In this document: positions 5,370-12,221 of the stretch, one piece after another
How the letters are laid out: every line of letters starts with the position of its first letter
How positions within the stretch are numbered: position 1 is the first letter of the stretch
From: Flavobacteriia bacterium
GTDB lineage: Bacteria > Bacteroidota > Bacteroidia > Flavobacteriales > Flavobacteriaceae
DNA: 12,221 bases
NCBI GenBank assembly: GCA_018500075.1
Contig: JAHBAN010000109.1
Span: 1 to 12,221, forward strand
Direction: 5' to 3'
Translations under genes and position numbers: made by a program
The notes under the pieces: generated by a model
Told to the model about the DNA's origin: nothing
The model's input: the letters and a program-made list of their open reading frames with translations, nothing else
Database searches by the model: none

Positions 5370-6670
5370 TTCTCGGGAATAAGCCCGCGCGGGCTGAATC
5401 TGAGCACGCAGAGCAGGATAATCCCCATGGTCAGCAGACGCATATGCGCCGCCGAGTCCAGCAGATGCGCCTTGAGCGCGCTGCCCTCGGCCATGCCCGA
5501 CGTGACAAGCGTGAGAAAGGCGTGACCCATCGGCTCGACCTGCACCCAGAAGAACCAGATCACAAAGCCGCCGAGCACCGCACCAAGGTTGTTGCCCGAG
5601 CCGCCAACGATGACCATCAGCCAGACAAGGAAGGTAAAGCGCAAGGGCTGGTAGGAGGTCGGCGTAAGCTGGCCATCCAGCGTGGTGATCATTGCACCGG
5701 CGATGCCGCAAATGGCAGAGCCGAGAATGAAGATTTGCAAATGCCGTGCGGTTACGTCCTTGCCCATGGCCTCGGAGGCGGTTTCATTGTCGCGGATCGC
5801 GCGCATCATGCGGCCCCAGGGGCTTTTGAGCGCGGCTTGCGCCATGATGAAGAGCACAAGCAGCACAACTGCGAAGAGGCCCGCATAAAGCAGCTTGACC
5901 CAAAGGGTCGAGGCTGTGACAGGGTCAATCCCGTAGGCATTGGCCTTGGCCACAAAGGTTGCCGAGCTTTGCAAGTCGATCTCATAGGGCACGGGGCGAG
6001 GCAGGCCGATCACGTTTTTGACGCCGCGCGCCATCCAGTCCTCGTTTTTCATCACGGCAATCACGATTTCGGCAATGCCGAGCGTCGCAATCGCGAGGTA
6101 ATCGGAGCGCAGCCCCAGAGCTGTCTTGCCAATGACCCAGGCCGCCGCAGCGGCAAACAGCCCGCCGATCGGCCAGGCAAGCAGAACCGGCAGGCCGAGG
6201 CCGCCGATGTTGCCGGCATTGGCGGGGTTGATTGCCTCGACAGCTTCGACACCGCCGTCAAACACCGCGCGGAAGGCAAAAAACCCGATCACCAGAACCG
6301 CCAGAATGGCCAGATTGCGCGCCCGACCCGCCGCCATGCGCCGATAGATCAGAACGGTCGAGACAATGCTCATGATCCCGAGGGCCAGCCCCGAGAGGAT
6401 CCGCATCCCGCCCGCGCTCCAGGCGCCTTCGACAGGCGGCATGGAGACGAGCACCGTGGCCAGCCCGCCAAGGGCGACAAACCCCATGATCCCGACATTG
6501 AACAGCCCGGCAAAGCCCCACTGCAGGTTGACCCCGAGCGCCATAATCGCCGAGATCAGCCCCATGTTGAGAATAAACAGCGCAGAGTTCCACGACTGGA
6601 GCAGCCCTGTGCCAATGATGAGCACAGCGACAAGAGAAAAATAGATGCTGTTGCGGAGTGTATCGCTCAT
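5366..6670 (-). CDS. livM: LivM-type permease of a branched-chain-amino-acid-family ABC importer
   Basis: This 434-residue polytopic inner-membrane protein is one half of the transmembrane channel of a HAAT-family importer. Family signatures include GVNLQWGFAGLFNVG (46-60), RSDYLAIATLGIAEI (188-202) and the cytoplasmic coupling segment GRMMRAIRDNETASEAMGKD (286-305) that contacts the ATPases. Near the C-terminus is IVGGSGNNLGAVLGG (354-368). It is longer than many LivM proteins (about 320-360 without extra segments): there is an added hydrophobic region around 90-135 and an extension at about 375-412. The start overlaps the livH stop by four bases (ATGA), as its own stop overlaps the next gene. 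The substrate is assigned only to family; the true ligand may be an amino acid, an amide or another small polar compound. Confidence 0.92.
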   Translation of the reverse strand: MSDTLRNSIYFSLVAVLIIGTGLLQSWNSALFILNMGLISAIMALGVNLQWGFAGLFNVGIMGFVALGGLATVLVSMPPVEGAWSAGGMRILSGLALGIMSIVSTVLIYRRMAAGRARNLAILAVLVIGFFAFRAVFDGGVEAVEAINPANAGNIGGLGLPVLLAWPIGGLFAAAAAWVIGKTALGLRSDYLAIATLGIAEIVIAVMKNEDWMARGVKNVIGLPRPVPYEIDLQSSATFVAKANAYGIDPVTASTLWVKLLYAGLFAVVLLVLFIMAQAALKSPWGRMMRAIRDNETASEAMGKDVTARHLQIFILGSAICGIAGAMITTLDGQLTPTSYQPLRFTFLVWLMVIVGGSGNNLGAVLGGFVIWFFWVQVEPMGHAFLTLVTSGMAEGSALKAHLLDSAAHMRLLTMGIILLCVLRFSPRGLIPEK

Positions 6671-7677
6671 ACCGACTGCCCCTTGAATAGACCTGTGGGT
6701 TTGAAGATGAGCACGATCAGAAGGATCACAAAGCTCACCGCGAATTTATAATCTGTCGACAAAAGCTGCACCAACCCGTCCGGCTCAAGCGGCTCGGGCA
6801 GCGCATAGACCAGCACTTTTTTCCACGCATATGTGACCGTGACTTCGGAGAAGGCAATGACAAACCCGCCCGCAATCGCGCCGAGCGGGTTGCCAAGCCC
6901 GCCCACAATCGCGGCGGCAAAGATCGGCAGCAGAAGCTGGAAATAGACAAAGGGTTTGAACGTCTTATCAAGCCCGTAAAGCACGCCGGCAACCGTGGCG
7001 AGCGTCGCCACAATCACCCAGGTCACCATGACAACCCGCTCAGGATTGATCCCGGAGAGAAGAGCGAGGTCCTCATTATCCGAATAGGCGCGCATGGATT
7101 TGCCCGTGCGGGTGCGGTTGAGAAACCAGAACAGCGCCGCCACAACGACAATGGCCGTGACCACTGTGATGCCTTGGGTGGTGCGAATGGCGAGGCCCTC
7201 GCTCAGCCCGGTCATCTCCTTGAAGCTGCGCACCGAGACGATAAAGCGCTCGCCATCTGCAAAGCGCTGATCATCGGGGCCGATGATAAAGCGGGTCAGA
7301 CCATTCATCACAAACATCACCCCCATAGAGACGATGACAAGGATCACCGGCTTGGCCTTTTGGGCGCGATAAAAGCGATACACAACACGGTCGGTCAGAA
7401 GCACAAGGCCAATACAACCCAATATCCCGAAGGGCAGGGCCAGAAGCGCCGTCGGAAGCGGGCCAAAGCTGATCCCCATGCTCTGGAACCACCAGGTGAA
7501 CAGCACCGTGATCATGGCGCCAAAAGCCATTGTGTCGCCATGTGCAAAATTGGAAAACCGTAGGATCCCATAAATCAGCGTGACCCCGAGCGCGCCAAGC
7601 GCCAGCTGCGCGCCATAGGCGGTCGCAGGGATCAGAACGAAGTTGGCCAGCGCCACGAATGCGTTCAAAAGGTCCAT
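6667..7677 (-). CDS. livH: LivH-type permease of the same ABC importer
   Basis: This 336-residue membrane protein with about eight hydrophobic segments is the partner of LivM. Family hallmarks are LGVTLIYGILRFSNFAHGD (30-48), the coupling loop GKSMRAYSDNEDLALLSGI (192-210, EAA-like) and IVGGLGNPLGAIAGG (257-271). A loop of about 45 residues (134-168) is probably periplasmic. Translation starts at 7677 directly after the TAA of the preceding small secreted-protein gene (TAAATG, no gap). Expression therefore depends on read-through from the upstream ATPase genes. Confidence 0.93.
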   Translation of the reverse strand: MDLLNAFVALANFVLIPATAYGAQLALGALGVTLIYGILRFSNFAHGDTMAFGAMITVLFTWWFQSMGISFGPLPTALLALPFGILGCIGLVLLTDRVVYRFYRAQKAKPVILVIVSMGVMFVMNGLTRFIIGPDDQRFADGERFIVSVRSFKEMTGLSEGLAIRTTQGITVVTAIVVVAALFWFLNRTRTGKSMRAYSDNEDLALLSGINPERVVMVTWVIVATLATVAGVLYGLDKTFKPFVYFQLLLPIFAAAIVGGLGNPLGAIAGGFVIAFSEVTVTYAWKKVLVYALPEPLEPDGLVQLLSTDYKFAVSFVILLIVLIFKPTGLFKGQSV

Positions 7678-8013
7678 TTAGAAGGCTCCTTCACAAGTGC
7701 CAAGATACTGGATCGCGCGCGGCCCAGCGTTAAGATGTCCGCTGAGGCGCGCAGCCTCTGGCGTGATCGAGACGAGATATTCGACGCCTTTGGCGGCGGC
7801 AAAGAGTGTGATGAGCGCGGCCTCGGATTTCTTGGCCACAATGACCCAATCACCGTCCGCGGTGGAGACGCTCTGGTTCTGAAGCTGCACATCGATCAGA
7901 TAGTCCGCCGCACCGCAGGCCTCTGCCTCATAACATTCGGTCTGAAAGCGGCAGACAAAGGCCTGCGCGCTGCTGGCCATACAGAGACAGCCGATCAGGA
8001 AAAGCTGGCGCAT
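7678..8013 (-). CDS. Small secreted cysteine-containing protein inside the importer operon
   Basis: I do not recognise this 111-residue protein. It has a short signal peptide (LFLIGCLCMASSAQA, likely cleaved after Ala18) and a mature part with four cysteines (21, 27, 33, 107). Three of these are spaced C-x5-C-x5-C at the N-terminus, and one is near the C-terminus, allowing two disulfides in the periplasm. The middle (35-100) alternates hydrophobic and polar residues as in a beta-rich domain. It begins 3 bases after the livF stop and its TAA abuts the ATG of livH, so it is embedded between ATPase and permease genes and surely co-translated with them. It could be a periplasmic accessory to the importer or its binding protein, but nothing in its sequence proves that. 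Cys9 or Cys11 in the signal region does not make a convincing lipobox. Confidence 0.8.
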   Translation of the reverse strand: MRQLFLIGCLCMASSAQAFVCRFQTECYEAEACGAADYLIDVQLQNQSVSTADGDWVIVAKKSEAALITLFAAAKGVEYLVSITPEAARLSGHLNAGPRAIQYLGTCEGAF

Positions 8014-8016
8014 TCC

Positions 8017-8733
8017 TCAGCCCCCCAAAAAGCTCTGGCGCACATCCGGATTGGCCAGAAGCTCTTTCCCGCTGCCGGTATGGGCATTGGCGCCCTGCAC
8101 AAGAACATAGCCTTTATCCGCAATTTCAAGAGCTTGGCGGGCGTTTTGCTCGACCATCAAGATCGGAATGCCGGTGCGCGCCACATCAATGATACGGTCA
8201 AACAGCTCATCCATCACAATCGGCGAGACCCCGGCCGTTGGCTCATCCAGCATCAAAAGCTTGGGCTTGGTCATCAGCGCGCGCCCGACAGCCACCTGCT
8301 GGCGCTGCCCGCCCGAAAGCTCGCCGGCGGCCTGAAACCGCTTGTCTTTCAGGATCGGAAACAGATCATAAATCTGGGCCATCGTGTCCGAATAATCATC
8401 GCTGCGGATGAAGGCGCCCATCTCGAGATTTTCCTCCACCGTCAGAGAGGGGAAAATATTGGAGGTCTGGGGCACAAAGCCCATGCCCTTGACAACACGG
8501 TCCTGCGGGGAGAGCGCGGTGATATCCTCGCCATCCAGCCTTACCGACCCCTCGCGCAGATCCAGCATCCCGAAGACCGCTTTCATCGCGGTGGACTTGC
8601 CCGCGCCATTCGGCCCGACAATCACAGCAATCTCGCCACGATCCACAGAAATGGTGCAGCCATGCAGAATATCAGGGCCACCCTTGGAATAGCCGCCGGT
8701 CATATTCTGACCGATCAAAAAAGGCTCAGACAT
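8017..8733 (-). CDS. livF: LivF-type ATPase of the ABC importer
   Basis: This 238-residue cytoplasmic nucleotide-binding subunit drives transport. Its motifs are Walker A GPNGAGKS (40-47), Q-loop Gln89 in GFVPQT, signature LSGGQ (139-143), Walker B LLMLDEP with Asp163-Glu164, and the D-loop region after TAGVS. The switch position usually held by His is Gln196 in MVEQNA, which is characteristic of LivF-type subunits and not damage. The start at 8733 has a run of six G residues about 5 bases upstream (GGGGGGCGCGG). It pairs with LivG, whose gene ends about 70 bases upstream across a hairpin-bearing spacer. Three bases separate it from the next gene. Confidence 0.94.
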   Translation of the reverse strand: MSEPFLIGQNMTGGYSKGGPDILHGCTISVDRGEIAVIVGPNGAGKSTAMKAVFGMLDLREGSVRLDGEDITALSPQDRVVKGMGFVPQTSNIFPSLTVEENLEMGAFIRSDDYSDTMAQIYDLFPILKDKRFQAAGELSGGQRQQVAVGRALMTKPKLLMLDEPTAGVSPIVMDELFDRIIDVARTGIPILMVEQNARQALEIADKGYVLVQGANAHTGSGKELLANPDVRQSFLGG

Positions 8734-8770
8734 CCGCGCCCCCCTTTTTCTTTCTCAAAATATCCTGGGG

Positions 8771-8789
8771 TTTGGGGCAAAGCCCCAAA
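8771..8789. repeat. Hairpin element in the livG-livF spacer
   Basis: TTTGGGGC (8771-8778) and GCCCCAAA (8782-8789) form a perfect 8-bp stem with a 3-base loop. It lies in the only sizeable gap (69 bases) between importer genes downstream of the binding protein, and an A-rich stretch precedes livF. From memory, similar GGGGCAAAGCCCC hairpins beside A/T-rich stretches recur between genes in Rhodobacterales, so it may be a dispersed repeat, an RNA processing site or a weak attenuator. The recurrence cannot be checked here. Confidence 0.5.
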
Positions 8790-8802
8790 TGTGACAGCTT
8801 CA

Positions 8803-9585
8803 TCATGCGCCCACCTTGTCTTTGTTTTTCAGCCCTGTGCCGAGATAGGCTTCGATCACCTCGGGGTTGGCTTTGATCTCTGCGAGCGTGCCCTCGGCCA
8901 GAACATGGCCCTCGGCCATACAAATCACCGGATTGCAGAGCATATCAATGAAATCCATATCATGTTCGATCACCACAAAAGTATAGCCGCGCTCTTCATT
9001 GAGGCGTTTGATGGTGTCTGAGATGGTGTAGAGCAGGGTGCGGTTCACACCGGCGCCGACCTCGTCGAGAAAGACGATTTTCGCATCCACCATCATGGTG
9101 CGGCCCAGCTCCAGAAGCTTTTTCTGACCGCCCGACACCTGACCGGCCTTGTGGTCGGCGAGATGCTCGATGGTGAGAAATTCCAGAACCTCATCCGCCT
9201 TGGCGCGCAGCGCGCGTTCCTCATCGGCAATCCGCTTGCGACCAAACCATGTGTTCCACAGCGTCTCGCCCGACTGGCCCGAGGGCACCATCATCAGGTT
9301 CTCGCGGCAGCTCATAGAGGAAAACTCATGCGCAATCTGGAAGGTGCGCAGCAACCCCTTGTGAAACAGCGCGTGCGGCGGCAGGCCGGTGATGTCTTCG
9401 CCATCCATAATCACGCGCCCGGAGGTGGGCGGCAAGACGCCGGCGATCACATTGAACAGCGTGGTTTTGCCTGCGCCATTGGGGCCGATCAACCCGGTGA
9501 TCGAGCCTTTTTCAATGCTCAGTGTGGCGCCATCAACAGCATGAAAGCCGCCAAAGTGCTTATGCAGATCATGCACTTCAATCAT
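8803..9585 (-). CDS. livG: LivG-type ATPase of the ABC importer
   Basis: This 260-residue cytoplasmic ATPase is the partner of LivF. Its motifs are Walker A GPNGAGKTT (34-42), Q-loop Gln83 in RTFQIAHEF, signature VSGGQ (150-154), Walker B KIVFLDE with Asp174-Glu175, and switch His208 in VIEHDM. The C-terminal tail with LAEIKANPEVIEAYLG is typical of LivG. After the Walker B Glu the sequence reads VGAGVN where most ABC ATPases have P(T/A)AGL; the catalytic residues are intact, so activity is expected. I chose the ATG at 9585 because family proteins start close to the beta strand before HKHFGGF. The 17 codons further upstream run through the spacer just after the binding-protein terminator. GGGGA lies about 8 bases upstream. 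Confidence 0.93.
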   Translation of the reverse strand: MIEVHDLHKHFGGFHAVDGATLSIEKGSITGLIGPNGAGKTTLFNVIAGVLPPTSGRVIMDGEDITGLPPHALFHKGLLRTFQIAHEFSSMSCRENLMMVPSGQSGETLWNTWFGRKRIADEERALRAKADEVLEFLTIEHLADHKAGQVSGGQKKLLELGRTMMVDAKIVFLDEVGAGVNRTLLYTISDTIKRLNEERGYTFVVIEHDMDFIDMLCNPVICMAEGHVLAEGTLAEIKANPEVIEAYLGTGLKNKDKVGA

Positions 9586-9616
9586 GCAGTCATCCCCAAA
9601 TTGTTCTGTCTTTATA

Positions 9617-9650
9617 AGAAAAACAGCCCGAAGCAAGCCTCGGGCTGTTT
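9617..9650 (-). terminator. Intrinsic terminator between the binding-protein gene and livG
   Basis: AAACAGCCCGA (9621-9631) pairs with TCGGGCTGTTT (9640-9650), a perfect 11-bp stem with an 8-base loop. On the minus strand it is followed by TTCTTATAA, giving a T-rich exit. It sits 18 bases past the stop of the substrate-binding-protein gene and about 35 bases before livG. Partial termination here would give more binding protein than membrane complex, a common arrangement for ABC importers. If termination is complete, livG would need its own promoter, and I see no clear one. Confidence 0.85.
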
Positions 9651-9668
9651 GACGTCATGGCAAATAGA

Positions 9669-10853
9669 TCAGCGGTAGCCGATTGTCGAGTAGACGCCAT
9701 CGGCGAATTCGATTTCCTGATAGTTGCCGGCTGACTCGCCCGCACCCACCAGCTCGACCGCGGTCGCGCCGACATAGTCGATCTCGGTGCCGGCCGCGAT
9801 CAGATCAAGCGCCTTGCCCAGCTCGCCGGGGAAGATTTGCTCGCCGGGGGCGTTGGCCAGATCCATGATGTGATCTTTGTAGTCGGCCGAGGCTGTGGAG
9901 CCTGCTTTGGCCATCGCCATCATGATCAGCGCCGCCGCGTCATAGCTTTCCGGTGCAAATGCGCTTGTGCCGTCAAAGCCTGCGCCTTCGGCCATGCCCA
10001 CAAAGGTGGCCGCGCCTGTGCTGTCTGTGCCGGGGTAGGCCCCAAACGAGCCGTTCAGCTCTGCGCCGAAGTTTTCGTTCAGCTTCGCGCCGACCATGCC
10101 ATCGGGGAAGTAGAATGTGTCAAACGCGCCTGTGTCGAGTGCGGAGCGCACAACGCCCGAACCGCCCTGATCGACATAGCCCGCCACAACAAGCACTTCG
10201 CCACCCGCCGAGGCCAGAGCGCCGACTTCGGCAGAGTAGTCGGCTTTGCCGTCTTCATGGGCCGAAACGATTGTGACAGTGCCGCCGGCCGCTTCAAACT
10301 CGGTTTGAATCGCATCGGCCAGGCCCTTGCCGTAGTCGTTGTTTGTGTAGGTGATCGCGATTTCCTTGAAGCCACGGTCCTGCAGGATATTTGTAACGAT
10401 CACGCCTTGGCGCGCATCTGAGGGCGCTGTGCGGAAGAACAGGCCGTCATCTTCGGCAGTCGAGAGGCCGGGCGATGTGGCGGAGGGTGACACCATGACA
10501 ATACCGTTCGGGCGGGCGACGTTTTGCAGGATCGCCCCTGTGACGCCGGAGCAATCCGCGCCCATGATACCGGCCACGCCGTCAGATGTGACAAGGCGCT
10601 CGGCCGCCGATGTCGCCGCAGCGGCATCAATACAGGTCGAGTCACCGCGCACAGGCACAACGGCAGAGCCGCCCATGAACTTGCCGCTGTCGCTCACTTC
10701 TTTCATCGCCAGCTCGGCACCGGCGGCCATGGCAGGGGTGATGGATTCGAGCGGGCCGGTGAAGCCGAGGATGATGCCGATTTTAACATCATCTGCAAAG
10801 GCACCACCTGCCATCAGGGCAGATGCGGCTGTTGCCATAAGGAATTTTTTCAT
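9669..10853 (-). CDS. Periplasmic substrate-binding protein, LivJ/LivK (HAAT) family
   Basis: This 394-residue protein captures the ligand in the periplasm and delivers it to LivHM. A signal peptide (MKKFLMATAASALMAGGAFA, cleavage after Ala20) precedes a type I periplasmic-binding fold: KIGIILGFTGPLE (24-36), GVAGIMGADCSG (92-103), the ligand-loop signature SPSATSP (122-128), and ITYTNNDYGKG (167-177). Cys74 and Cys101 are the only cysteines and probably form a disulfide. I chose the ATG at 10853, the start of a perfect signal peptide with GGGAG 7 bases upstream. The open frame continues to 11033 but that 60-residue extension is implausible. Ligand identity cannot be read from sequence. The group includes binders of leucine, amides, urea and aromatic compounds, so the Liv label is by family. 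Confidence 0.92.
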   Translation of the reverse strand: MKKFLMATAASALMAGGAFADDVKIGIILGFTGPLESITPAMAAGAELAMKEVSDSGKFMGGSAVVPVRGDSTCIDAAAATSAAERLVTSDGVAGIMGADCSGVTGAILQNVARPNGIVMVSPSATSPGLSTAEDDGLFFRTAPSDARQGVIVTNILQDRGFKEIAITYTNNDYGKGLADAIQTEFEAAGGTVTIVSAHEDGKADYSAEVGALASAGGEVLVVAGYVDQGGSGVVRSALDTGAFDTFYFPDGMVGAKLNENFGAELNGSFGAYPGTDSTGAATFVGMAEGAGFDGTSAFAPESYDAAALIMMAMAKAGSTASADYKDHIMDLANAPGEQIFPGELGKALDLIAAGTEIDYVGATAVELVGAGESAGNYQEIEFADGVYSTIGYR

Positions 10854-11054
10854 GTGTCTTCTCCCAAGTGGTGTTTTTGTTTTGACTGCCGCACAGAATA
10901 GCGCAGTGGATAAAAAAGAAAAGCGTGATTTTGGGCCTCTTGACCAAGCGTTAAGTGGCGTTTGCCGCAACTGGAGCGGCCTGTGCATCTCGCGCCAGAC
11001 GCCGCCCAGCAGCCAAGCGCACAGCCGAGGCATCAGGCCAGATCACAGCCCGGC
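10854..11054. other. Intergenic region between decarboxylase and binding-protein gene
   Basis: These 201 bases separate two genes read in the same direction and should hold the promoter of the importer operon. Only the GGGAG ribosome binding site (10865-10861, minus strand) is clear. I see no well-spaced -35/-10 pair and no T-tailed hairpin to terminate the decarboxylase transcript, so partial read-through from the decarboxylase into the importer is possible. Confidence 0.5.
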
Positions 11055-12212
11055 CTAGATCACCTGCACATCCAGTGGCGGAAAGCCGTTGAAACCGACG
11101 CTTGAATAGGTCGTCGTATAGGCGCCGGTGTTGCGGATCAGCACGCGATCACCCACCGCCAGAGCGAGCGGAAGCATGACAGGGCGCTTTTCATAGAGCA
11201 CATCGGCGCTGTCACAGCTTGGCCCCGCGAGCACACAGGGGCCCATGGCTTGGCCGTCCTTGGCGGTTTCAAACGGGTAGCGGATCGCCTCGCCCTCGGT
11301 TTCGGCCAGACCGGAAAAGCGGCCAATGTCCAGATAGACCCAGCGCAGGCTGTCTTGCGCCGATTTTTGCGACACAAGCAGCACCTCGCAGACAATCACG
11401 CCGGCCTCGGCCACAAGCCCGCGGCCCGGCTCGGCCATCACACGGGTGGGGGCGTCAAACAGGCTGTCAATCTGGGCCATGACCGCGCCCGCATAGGCGC
11501 AGGGGGCCTCGATCGCCTCGCCGTAAAACGCCGGAAAGCCGCCGCCGATGTTGAGCAGGCTCAAGCCGTGCCCCGCCGCTTGCGCGGCCTTCCATGTTTT
11601 GGCCAGCTCGGCCAGAGGCGCGGCCCACATCTCGGCGCGGCGGGTTTGGGAGCCGACATGAAAGGAGAGGCCCACCGGCTCAAGCCCGAGCGCGCGAGCA
11701 TAATCCAATAGCTCAAGCGCCATCGCGCCATCACAGCCAAACTTGCGGCTCAGCGGCCAGTCGGCCTCGCAGGACCCGACCAGCAGGCGGATATAAACCT
11801 CTGCGCGCGGCGCATGGGCGGCGATCTTGTCAAGCTCGGCTGCGCTGTCGGCTGCAAAGAGCCGCACACCCACCGCGTGGGCATAGGCGATATCGCTGGC
11901 GCGCTTGACGGTATTGCCAAAAGAAATCCGCGCAGGATCGGCACCCTGCGCAAGGCAGAGCGCGATCTCCCCGCGCGAGGCCGCATCAAAGCCCGAGCCT
12001 TCGCCAACCAGCGCCGCAATGAGCTTTGGCTCGGGATTGGCTTTGACGGCATAGTGGATTTCGGCGCGGCCAAGACCGGCTTTGAGGCGGTGATATTGCG
12101 CCCGCAGGCGCGCGATCTCCAGCACAACGGTCGGGCGTTCAAAACTCTGTGCCGCGATAAAGGCGTCAAGTGCGCAGGGCACATCAGATGAGGGCACACC
12201 AGATGAAGGCAT
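11055..12212 (-). CDS. PLP-dependent ornithine/lysine-type decarboxylase (alanine-racemase fold)
   Basis: This 385-residue group III PLP enzyme decarboxylates a basic amino acid, most likely ornithine to putrescine or lysine to cadaverine. PLP binds Lys57 (YAVKANP, 54-60); HVGSQ (185-189), GGGFP (223-227) and EPGRG (261-265) hold the cofactor. Cys333-Asp334 in GPSCDSAD supplies the catalytic Cys and the Asp that reads the substrate side-chain amine. The C-terminal GAYTTTYSSVGFNGF (363-377) completes the dimer active site. Length matches bacterial members of the family. The ATG at 12212 is used because nothing better is seen; only nine bases remain to its right, so its ribosome binding site cannot be judged. 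Specificity between ornithine and lysine is not resolved. It lies 201 bases upstream of the importer genes in the same direction. Confidence 0.9.
   Translation of the reverse strand: MPSSGVPSSDVPCALDAFIAAQSFERPTVVLEIARLRAQYHRLKAGLGRAEIHYAVKANPEPKLIAALVGEGSGFDAASRGEIALCLAQGADPARISFGNTVKRASDIAYAHAVGVRLFAADSAAELDKIAAHAPRAEVYIRLLVGSCEADWPLSRKFGCDGAMALELLDYARALGLEPVGLSFHVGSQTRRAEMWAAPLAELAKTWKAAQAAGHGLSLLNIGGGFPAFYGEAIEAPCAYAGAVMAQIDSLFDAPTRVMAEPGRGLVAEAGVIVCEVLLVSQKSAQDSLRWVYLDIGRFSGLAETEGEAIRYPFETAKDGQAMGPCVLAGPSCDSADVLYEKRPVMLPLALAVGDRVLIRNTGAYTTTYSSVGFNGFPPLDVQVI
12177..12206. repeat. 15-bp tandem duplication at the decarboxylase N-terminus
   Basis: gggcacatcagatga (12177-12191) is followed directly by gggcacaccagatga (12192-12206), one mismatch in 15. 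In the protein it gives SSGVP-SSDVP at residues 3-12, ahead of the conserved domain. Being a multiple of three, the duplication keeps the frame. The true start could be later if this segment is not translated. Confidence 0.8.
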
Positions 12213-12221
12213 AGCAGAAGA

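Noticed and set aside
5370..5711. N-terminal extension of the orphan membrane protein
   Set aside because: It overlaps livM out of frame; the ATGA overlap at 5369 gives a normal coupled start.
5360..6751. Plus-strand frame of 463 codons opposite livM
   Set aside because: It mirrors the permease gene; the His/Arg/Gln-rich composition is typical of antisense frames of membrane proteins.
7735..9021. Plus-strand frame of 428 codons across the small secreted gene, livF and part of livG
   Set aside because: It is antisense to three well-supported genes and resembles no protein.
10854..11033. 60-residue N-terminal extension of the binding protein
   Set aside because: A complete signal peptide with its own ribosome binding site starts at 10853, so the extension would bury it.
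1..12221. CRISPR array, tRNA, rRNA, phage or integrase genes
   Set aside because: I looked for spaced direct repeats, cloverleaf-like segments and integrase or transposase proteins and found none.

Overview
The window looks like part of a chromosome from an alphaproteobacterium, most likely a Roseobacter-type member of the Rhodobacterales. The basis is GC-rich codon use, an IalB-family envelope protein, a lipid A gene (lpxD) next to a private acyl carrier protein and ketosynthase, an HerA/YjgR-type ATPase, and a branched-chain-amino-acid-type (Liv/HAAT) ABC importer. This placement is inference from protein style; there is no rRNA or other marker gene. The first 19 bases are the Tn5/Nextera transposase mosaic-end adapter, so the left edge is a sequencing-library artefact at a contig end, and the first gene is truncated there.

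Left block (1-2215, + strand): the 3' two thirds of lpxD, an 86-residue acyl carrier protein, and a FabF-type ketosynthase with an intact Cys-His-His triad. They probably form an operon making or delivering acyl chains for the outer membrane. A bidirectional hairpin terminator (2228-2261) separates it from a convergent, secreted IalB-family protein (2286-2924, - strand).

Middle block (2925-3364): about 440 bases without a convincing protein. On the minus strand it holds two promoter-like elements and two intrinsic-terminator hairpins, arranged like two tandem small RNA genes, or one small RNA plus a leader for the IalB gene. This is the least explained part of the window. It is followed by an HerA/YjgR-like ATPase (+ strand) whose better start is a TTG at 3365, not the upstream ATG at 3197.

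Right block (4866-10853, - strand): one importer locus, read right to left as substrate-binding protein, intrinsic terminator, ATPase LivG, ATPase LivF, a small secreted cysteine-containing protein, permease LivH, permease LivM, and an unknown membrane protein. The last five are packed with 0-3 base gaps or 4-base ATGA overlaps. The terminator after the binding-protein gene would let that component be made in excess. Upstream of the importer, in the same direction, is a group III (alanine-racemase-fold) PLP-dependent ornithine/lysine-type decarboxylase (11055-12212). Its proximity suggests, but does not prove, a link to amino acid or polyamine metabolism.

I see no CRISPR array, prophage, insertion sequence, tRNA or rRNA. 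Most of the window is ordinary chromosomal content. The points of real interest are the candidate RNA locus and the two uncharacterised proteins built into the importer operon.
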